Shown here: positions 21,750-26,581 of the stretch, piece by piece
Layout of the letters: every line of letters begins with the position of its first letter
Numbering within the stretch: position 1 is the stretch's first letter
DNA from: Rhodocyclaceae bacterium UBA2271
GTDB taxonomy: Bacteria > Pseudomonadota > Gammaproteobacteria > Burkholderiales > Rhodocyclaceae
Reading direction: 5' to 3'
DNA length: 32,542 bases
NCBI GenBank assembly: GCA_002347405.1
Contig: DDXB01000001.1
Coordinates: 1 to 32,542 of the forward strand
Made by a program: the position numbers and the translations under genes
Notes under the pieces: generated by a model
Seen by the model: only the letters and a program-made list of their open reading frames with translations
Told to the model about the DNA's origin: nothing
Databases searched by the model: none

Positions 21750-21847
21750 ATTATCGCTATGCGTTCACGTTACGTGAACGTTACTACGCAGTGAACGTCG
21801 GCGTCAACAGCTTGTTCATAAAATAGCTTAGTTCACGTTGCGTGAAC
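21750..21847 (-). promoter_or_regulatory. AbiE-type promoter with two GTTCACG palindromes
   Basis: Minus-strand TTCACG (21778-21773), 17 bases and GATAAT (21755-21750) form a promoter. The -35 lies in the palindrome CGTTCACG-TTA-CGTGAACG (21762-21780). A second palindrome GTTCACG-TTG-CGTGAAC lies at 21831-21847, 66 bp further upstream, with half-sites GTGAACG (21791-21797) and CGTGAAC (21858-21864) around. Paired operators fit cooperative autoregulation by the AbiEi-like protein. Confidence 0.75.
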
Positions 21848-21864
21848 GAATGAAGCTCGTGAAC

Positions 21865-22184
21865 AGTCAGTCAAGGCGCTAGTCAGAGCGTTATGGAACA
21901 AGGCGTCTCGCCCGAAAGCTGTCGATCATCGCGGTCTCCTTCTGGCCGGCTGGCGACCGCCATCTGAATCATATCTTGCCCGCTGGAACGGCGGGTAGAC
22001 TCAGTAAGCCGCCACTCAAAGCCCCGCGCCTACAGCGCGGTGAATGGCTCTAATCCCTGCTTATGCGGCACTGGCCACACGGTACTTCAACCCTGTATTG
22101 CATACAACGGGCCGCTGGGTTTCCGTGCTAGACAACCAGATTTTGCACAAAACAGATCAGTTCCAAGGCGTCGATGCCGCCTGG
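21865..22184. other. Gene-free stretch with two GC hairpins
   Basis: No gene is seen. Hairpins CCCGC-TGGAACG-GCGGG (21979-21995) and CCGCGC-CTACA-GCGCGG (22024-22040) occur. The second, preceded by AAAGCC and followed by TGAATGGCTC, resembles the subterminal hairpins of IS200/IS605-type elements, but no transposase or TnpB remnant is present. Confidence 0.4.
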
Positions 22185-22210
22185 TTTCCAACCTCAGAAT
22201 GCAAATAGCC
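22185..22210 (-). repeat. Right 26-bp inverted repeat around the AbiE-like pair
   Basis: Exact inverted copy of 19471-19496. It lies just before the terminator-like hairpin of the cbpAM operon. Confidence 0.85.
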
Positions 22211-22219
22211 AAACTTTGA

Positions 22220-22239
22220 CCCCCGCCGCGGGGCGGGGG
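22220..22239 (-). terminator. GC-rich hairpin after cbpM
   Basis: CCCCCGCC-GCGG-GGCGGGGG lies 18 bp beyond the cbpM stop. It is a strong stem but is followed by TCAAAGTTT rather than a pure T-run, so it is only a possible terminator. Confidence 0.45.
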
Positions 22240-22257
22240 CTGGGGGTGGGGCCGGGA

Positions 22258-22557
22258 TCAGCCGCGCGGCAGCCGTTCGCGCAGTTCGTCCATTTCTTCC
22301 AGCAGGTCGGCGACCAGCGCGGCGAGTTCGGGCACGGCGTCGAAATCGCGTTCGAGTTCGCGCATGCGGCGGGCGCGCTGCAGGGCGGGGCCGGAAAAGC
22401 GCCATACGCCGGCGACGCTTTCGGCATGGGGAAACAGGCCTTCGTCGAGGTGGCGCAGCAGCCAGGCGGGTTCCACGGTGCAGGCGGCGGCGACCTGTTC
22501 GAGGGTCAGCCAGGTTTCTTCCATCAGGCTGCCGATCAGGATGTCTTCGTCACGCAT
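22258..22557 (-). CDS. cbpM: Chaperone modulator CbpM
   Basis: This 99-aa MerR-like protein reads WLTLEQVAAACTVEPAWLLR, HLDEGLFPHAESVAGVWRFS, ALQRARRMRELERDFDAVPE, then LLEEMDELRERL. The helix-turn-helix-like front (about residues 15-60) and the heptad helix at the end are as in CbpM, which binds the J domain of CbpA and inhibits it. It follows cbpA by three bases in the same operon. Confidence 0.92.
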   Translation of the reverse strand: MRDEDILIGSLMEETWLTLEQVAAACTVEPAWLLRHLDEGLFPHAESVAGVWRFSGPALQRARRMRELERDFDAVPELAALVADLLEEMDELRERLPRG

Positions 22558-22560
22558 GGC

Positions 22561-23520
22561 TCAGCCCTTTCCGCGCGGATTGAAGGCGAGTTCTTTCGCC
22601 ATGGTTTCGTACAGTTCCCGTGCCCGCGGTGTATCGGCGGGGGGCAATACGACCTGGATGTCGAGCAGCAGGTCACCGGCCGGCTTGCCGGGAATGCCCT
22701 TGCCGCGCACGCGCAGTTGTTTACCGCTTTGCGCGTTTTCGGGGATGCGCAGCTTGATCTGGCCGGCGGGCAGGTCGACCGTGACGACCGCGCCGAGCGC
22801 CGCCTCCCATGGCGTGACGGGCAGGGTGAGGTGAATGTCGCGGCCGTCGGCGCGCATGCGCGGGTGGGGTTTGAAATGGACTTCGAGCAGCAGGTCGCCG
22901 GCGGGGGCGCCGCCCATGCCCGGTGAGCCTTGGCCGGCCAGCCGCAGCACCTGTCCGGCACTTACGCCCTGGGGAATTTTTACGTTCAGGGTACGGGTGT
23001 CGACGATCACGCGGCCCTGTGCGTCGAGCCGGGGGACGCGCAGGCCGATCTGTCGCGTTGCGCCGGTGAAAGCGTCTTCCAGATCGAGCAGCACTTTGGC
23101 ATGGTGGTCCTCGCCCTGGGCGTGAATGCTGCCGCCATGCGACTGAAAGCCACGCTGTCCGGCACCACCCATGCCGCCGGCACGGCCGAACAGTTCGGCG
23201 AAGAAATCCGAGAAGTTCGCCGCATCGCGGGGGGAGAAGCCCTGTCCGGAAAATTCGAAGCCCGCATCCCAGTCGGGCGGGGGGCGGAATTCCTGGCCGG
23301 GCTGGTAGTTGCGGCCAAGCTGGTCGTAGGCGGCACGCTTCTCCGGGTCGGAGAGCACGGCATTGGCCTCGTTGACTTCCTGCATGCGCGCTTCGGCGTT
23401 CGCTTCCTTGGAAACGTCCGGGTGGTATTTGCGCGCCAGCTTGCGAAAGGCCTTGCGGATTTCATCCGCGGTGGCATCGCGCGCCACGCCGAGTGTCTGG
23501 TAGTAGTCCTTGAATTGCAT
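22561..23520 (-). CDS. cbpA: DnaJ-like co-chaperone CbpA
   Basis: This 319-aa J-domain protein stimulates DnaK. The J domain (about residues 1-68) has HPD at 33-35, a G/F-rich linker follows (about 85-145) and then two C-terminal beta domains (about 150-310, with LRLAGQGSPGMGGAPAGDLL). There is no cysteine-rich zinc domain, so it is of the CbpA class rather than DnaJ. The ATG at 23520 follows a GGGGGAGAG ribosome site; a longer frame to 23550 lacks one. On the minus strand CTTGATA and CCATCTA with 16 bases between resemble a sigma-32 promoter. It is divergent from the Hsp20 genes. Confidence 0.93.
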   Translation of the reverse strand: MQFKDYYQTLGVARDATADEIRKAFRKLARKYHPDVSKEANAEARMQEVNEANAVLSDPEKRAAYDQLGRNYQPGQEFRPPPDWDAGFEFSGQGFSPRDAANFSDFFAELFGRAGGMGGAGQRGFQSHGGSIHAQGEDHHAKVLLDLEDAFTGATRQIGLRVPRLDAQGRVIVDTRTLNVKIPQGVSAGQVLRLAGQGSPGMGGAPAGDLLLEVHFKPHPRMRADGRDIHLTLPVTPWEAALGAVVTVDLPAGQIKLRIPENAQSGKQLRVRGKGIPGKPAGDLLLDIQVVLPPADTPRARELYETMAKELAFNPRGKG

Positions 23521-23590
23521 GCGCTCTCCCCCTTTTGCAGCAGGTGGCACTTTCTTTATAGATGGTGGCGGATGGTCGCGCTATCAAGTC

Positions 23591-23618
23591 CTTGAAATCG
23601 GATTTGCGCATCCCATTT
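23591..23618 (+). promoter_or_regulatory. Sigma-32-type heat-shock promoter for the hsp20 genes
   Basis: CTTGAAA (23591-23597), a 14-base spacer and CCCATTT (23612-23618) match the RpoH consensus (CTTGAAA, then CCCCATNT) closely. It lies 57 bp before the Hsp20 start. Confidence 0.8.
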
Positions 23619-23674
23619 TCAAATCATGGGGTGCCGCGGTTGGCGCCCATAACCCAATCTCAGGAGGTTTCACC

Positions 23675-24106
23675 ATGATGCATCGTAGTCCATTTCCCCG
23701 TGACTTATATGCGGAGTTGAATCGCCTGCAGCGCGAGATGCAGCAGGCTTTCGATGTTTCACCAAGCATTCGCGGCCTGGCGCGCGGCTACCCGGCGATG
23801 AACGTCGGCGGCACGCCGCAGTCGGTGGATATTTATGCGTTTGCGCCGGGTATCGATCCAGCCTCGCTGGATGTGCAGATCGAGAAAGGCGTGCTCACCG
23901 TGGCTGGCGAGCGTCGCGCTGACGCCGTCCCCGAAAAAGCCACCGTGCATATCGATGAGCGTGCCGTCGGCTCGTTTCGCCGGGTGGTGACGCTGCCCGA
24001 CGATATCGATCCCAATGCGGTCGAGGCGAAGTATCGCGATGGCGTGCTGCACATCAGCATCGCCCGCAAGGAAGCCGCCCAGCCGCGCCGCATCACCATT
24101 CAGTGA
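23675..24106 (+). CDS. Small heat-shock protein, Hsp20 family
   Basis: This 143-aa holdase chaperone starts MMHRSPFPRDLYAELNRLQR. It has an alpha-crystallin domain at about residues 42-135 (PQSVDIYAFAPGIDPASLDV, GVLTVAGERR, then GSFRRVVTLPDDIDPNAVEA, YRDGVLHISIARK) and a final short ITIQ resembling the I-x-I tail used for oligomer assembly. A perfect AGGAGG lies seven bases before the ATG. It is the first gene of a two-Hsp20 operon under a sigma-32-type promoter. Confidence 0.95.
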   Translation: MMHRSPFPRDLYAELNRLQREMQQAFDVSPSIRGLARGYPAMNVGGTPQSVDIYAFAPGIDPASLDVQIEKGVLTVAGERRADAVPEKATVHIDERAVGSFRRVVTLPDDIDPNAVEAKYRDGVLHISIARKEAAQPRRITIQ

Positions 24107-24119
24107 AGGAGAATCAGTC

Positions 24120-24503
24120 ATGAACAAGGAAATTGCCGACACCACCCAAACCACCGACGTTGCCCGCAACGAGGCGGCCCTGCTGCCGCCGGTGGATGTC
24201 ATCGAGGACGCCAATGGCATCACCCTGTACGCCGACCTGCCCGGAGTGCCGAAGGACAAGCTTACCCTGCATGTGGAGGGCGGCAACCTGAGCATCGAGG
24301 GCGAACTGGCGCTGGACATGCCCGCCGGCATGGATTCGACGCATGCGGAAGTCAGTCTGCCGCGCTACCGGCGCGTGTTCACCCTGTCCAAGGAACTGGA
24401 CGCCGACAAGGTCAGCGCCGAGTTCAACCAGGGCGTGCTCAAGCTGCGCATCCCGAAAGTCGAGCACCTGCAGCCGCGCAAGGTGGAGATCAGGGTTGCA
24501 TGA
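24120..24503 (+). CDS. Small heat-shock protein, Hsp20 family (second copy)
   Basis: This 127-aa Hsp20 starts MNKEIADTTQTTDVARNEAA. Its alpha-crystallin domain covers about residues 22-120 (PVDVIEDANGITLYADLPGV, LSIEGEL, RVFTLSKELDADKVSAEFNQ, GVLKLRIPK). It ends RKVEIRVA, with an I-x-V tail. A GAAGGAGAAT ribosome site lies in the 13-bp gap after the first Hsp20 gene. The two differ strongly in sequence, so they are probably an hsp20 pair that forms mixed oligomers. Confidence 0.95.
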   Translation: MNKEIADTTQTTDVARNEAALLPPVDVIEDANGITLYADLPGVPKDKLTLHVEGGNLSIEGELALDMPAGMDSTHAEVSLPRYRRVFTLSKELDADKVSAEFNQGVLKLRIPKVEHLQPRKVEIRVA

Positions 24504-24538
24504 TCCTGCGGCAAACTCTTTCACCGATTGATTGCGCT

Positions 24539-24605
24539 GTCACCCCGGCGCAAGCCGGGGTCCAGCATTTTTAGGTGCCTGGATTCCGGCCTGCGCCGGA
24601 ATGAC
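24539..24605. repeat. REP-type repeat pair after the hsp20 operon
   Basis: GTCACCCCGGCGCAAGCCGG and TTCCGGC-CTGC-GCCGGAA units in inverted order, of the same family as 9903-9991. They lie between converging genes and may act as a terminator or 3'-end stabiliser. Confidence 0.88.
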
Positions 24606-24610
24606 AAAAC

Positions 24611-25195
24611 TCAGACGATCTTGCAGACCTCGGCGAAGTCAGGCCGTGGGCTGCGCGGGAACAGCTTGCTGGCGTCGCCGTAGCCGATGCTGCAGATGAA
24701 GTTGGCCTCGATATTCGTGCCGGCGAAGAATTCGGCATTCACCTGGGCGGCGTCGAAGCCGGACATCGGGCCGCAGTCGAGGCCCAGCCCGCGTGCGGCG
24801 AGCATCAAATAGGCGCCCTGCAGGCTGCTGTTGCGAAAGGCGGTGGAACGGATCAGTTCGGTATTGCCGGTGAACCAGGATTTCGCGTCGGTATGCGGGA
24901 AGAATTTTGGCAGCAAGTCGGGAAAGTCCATGTCCATGCCGAGGATGGCGGTGACCGGCGCGGCCTGCACCTTGGCGCGGTTGCCTTCCATCAGGGTGGG
25001 GATGAGGCGCGCTTTCGCTGCTGCCGACTTGACGAAGACCACGCGCAGCGGCCAGCAGTTGGCGCTGGTCGGGCCCCATTTCATCAGGTCGTGGATTTCG
25101 GTAAGCAGGGCGTCCGGTACGGGCTTGTCCTGCCATTCGTTGTGGCTGCGGGCGTTGCGAAAGAGCTGGTCGAATGTGGTGGCGTCGAGTTTCAT
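24611..25195 (-). CDS. Nitroreductase-family protein (RutE/HadB-like)
   Basis: This is a 194-aa FMN-dependent reductase. The pattern FDQLFRNARSHNEWQDKPVP, IHDLMKWGPTSANCWPLRVV, FVKSAAAKARL, LAARGLGLDCGPMSGFDAAQ, NFICSIGYGD is that of the RutE/malonic-semialdehyde-reductase subgroup. The ATG at 25195 has AAGGAA seven bases upstream; a longer frame exists but lacks support. It lies 53 bp after the hydrolase gene on the same strand. No other rut genes are near, so its substrate is open. Confidence 0.92.
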   Translation of the reverse strand: MKLDATTFDQLFRNARSHNEWQDKPVPDALLTEIHDLMKWGPTSANCWPLRVVFVKSAAAKARLIPTLMEGNRAKVQAAPVTAILGMDMDFPDLLPKFFPHTDAKSWFTGNTELIRSTAFRNSSLQGAYLMLAARGLGLDCGPMSGFDAAQVNAEFFAGTNIEANFICSIGYGDASKLFPRSPRPDFAEVCKIV

Positions 25196-25248
25196 GGCGG
25201 TTCCTTTGTGTGGGAGCGCAGCGTAGCTTGCGTCGATCGGGCGGGATT

Positions 25249-26361
25249 TCAAGTCGGTAGCGTTGGGGCAAGCGTCTGTTCGATGGCCAGATTCACTGCC
25301 AGCGGGGCTTCGGCCATCATGGCATGGCCGACGGCGGCGAGTTCGACGAGGCGCGCATGCGGCATCTGTTCGACCAGCCGGCGCGAGGCCTTGACGGAGG
25401 TCATGCGGTCGCTTTTGCCGGCGATCAGGGTCACCGGGCAGGCGAGCGACGCGATTGCCGCCGGGCCGTTCGCGTAAGCGTTGCAGGCGGCGAGATCGGT
25501 GTGGAGCACGCCGGGTTTCTGGCGCTCCATGATGCGCAGGTTGATGCCCGGCAGCCACAGGCCGAGGCTGCCATACGCGCCGCGCCAGCCGCGCGGCGAA
25601 TGCGCCCACTGGTTGATGAGGGCCATGGCGGCGGCTTCGTTCTTCTGCGCGGTTTCGAGCAGCGCGGGGGCGACCGGCATCGGCAGGGCCGTGCCGATCA
25701 GGATCAGGTTGCGGATCAGATCGGGGGCGCGTGCCGCCGCTTCGAGGGCGATCAGCGAGCCCATGCTGTGGCCGACGAGGGTAACGCCTGCGACGGGCCG
25801 TCCCAAGAAGGTGCGGCCAAAGGTCGGAGCGGGCGCAGCCCGCGAACCACCGTCACCCCCTTCCTCGGGAAGGGGGATGGGGGGATGGGGGTCTGATTGC
25901 GCCGTCCCGCCAGCGCCGACTTTTGGTTCCGGCCGCGCTGAGGCGCTTAACCGGCTTGCGCCGGTTAGCCTCCGCCGAAAGTCGAGATTGTATTGAGTCT
26001 CGCTCGCCGTTCTGCCAGCGCCGACTTTTGCCAGCAGCGCCAGCAGCCAGTCGGCCAGCGCTTCGATGCTGGTCAGCGGCGCGCCGCCGCTCTGGCCATG
26101 GCCAGGCAGGTCTACGGCCAGAATCGAATGGCCGCGGCCGGCGAAGTGGCGGATCTGCTGCATCCAGACGAAATGATCGTGCTGGGCGCCATGAATGAAA
26201 ACCAGGCACGGCAGTGCTGGGTCGAACGCCTGACCGGTTACGGTGTGAACAGCCCCCCACGCTCGCAAACCCGGCTCGCTGCCCCCCACCGGGGGCCGCA
26301 TGCCGCTTTGGGGCGGCCCGGCAGCGGCATGAACCGGCTGACCGTCAAGCGCGACGAACAT
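25249..26361 (-). CDS. Alpha/beta hydrolase with repeat-derived insertions
   Basis: This 370-aa hydrolase has an HG oxyanion motif (VFIHGAQHDHFVW, residues 54-66), VDLPGHGQSGG, the nucleophile GHSMGS (S199), the acid in GKSDRM (D318) and VGHAM (H346). A normal member is about 270 aa. Two segments look inserted: residues about 14-38 (GPPQSGMRPPVGGSEPGLRA onward) and 112-187, which hold two KVGAG repeat peptides, a palindrome-coded RRRLTGASRLS part and a proline-rich PHPPIPLPEEGG part. The larger one lies between the strand-helix unit and the nucleophile elbow, on the surface if tolerated. The start shares one base with the DUF465 stop (TGATG). Confidence 0.88.
   Translation of the reverse strand: MFVALDGQPVHAAAGPPQSGMRPPVGGSEPGLRAWGAVHTVTGQAFDPALPCLVFIHGAQHDHFVWMQQIRHFAGRGHSILAVDLPGHGQSGGAPLTSIEALADWLLALLAKVGAGRTASETQYNLDFRRRLTGASRLSASARPEPKVGAGGTAQSDPHPPIPLPEEGGDGGSRAAPAPTFGRTFLGRPVAGVTLVGHSMGSLIALEAAARAPDLIRNLILIGTALPMPVAPALLETAQKNEAAAMALINQWAHSPRGWRGAYGSLGLWLPGINLRIMERQKPGVLHTDLAACNAYANGPAAIASLACPVTLIAGKSDRMTSVKASRRLVEQMPHARLVELAAVGHAMMAEAPLAVNLAIEQTLAPTLPT
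25900..25926 (-). repeat. Interspersed repeat inside the hydrolase gene (copy 1)
   Basis: CGCCGT-CCC-GCCAGCGCCGACTTTTG, read as KVGAGGTAQ (about residues 147-155). Next to it a TAACCGGC-TTGC-GCCGGTTA palindrome (25948-25967) codes LTGASRL. Confidence 0.9.
26005..26030 (-). repeat. Interspersed repeat inside the hydrolase gene (copy 2)
   Basis: CGCCGT-TCT-GCCAGCGCCGACTTTTG, read as AKVGAGRTAS (about residues 111-120). It marks the N-terminal edge of the 76-residue insertion. Confidence 0.9.
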
Positions 26362-26570
26362 CAGGCGATCAGGTCGGGGCCGAGCAGTCGCTGGATGGCG
26401 GAGAGGCGATCCTTGAGTTGCAGTTTGCGTTTCTTGAGGCGCCGCATCAGCAGTTCGTCATGCGGCAGTGTGCTTTCCAGCCTTTCGATGGTTTCGTCAA
26501 GGTCGTGGTGCTCGACCTTGAGTTCGGTCAATAAGGCCTTCAATGCGGCGGGGTCGTCGGGTAGGGTCAT
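26361..26570 (-). CDS. DUF465 (YdcH-like) small protein
   Basis: This 69-aa, almost fully helical protein reads LKVEHHDLDETIERLESTLP, then LLMRRLKKRKLQLKDRLSAI. The L-x-x-EHxxLDxxI and LKKxKLxLKDxL signatures define DUF465, a coiled-coil-forming family of unknown function. It starts 11 bp after the acyl-ligase fusion stop and overlaps the hydrolase by one base, so it is probably co-transcribed. The ribosome site is poor. Confidence 0.92.
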   Translation of the reverse strand: MTLPDDPAALKALLTELKVEHHDLDETIERLESTLPHDELLMRRLKKRKLQLKDRLSAIQRLLGPDLIA

Positions 26571-26581
26571 GGAGGTAAATA

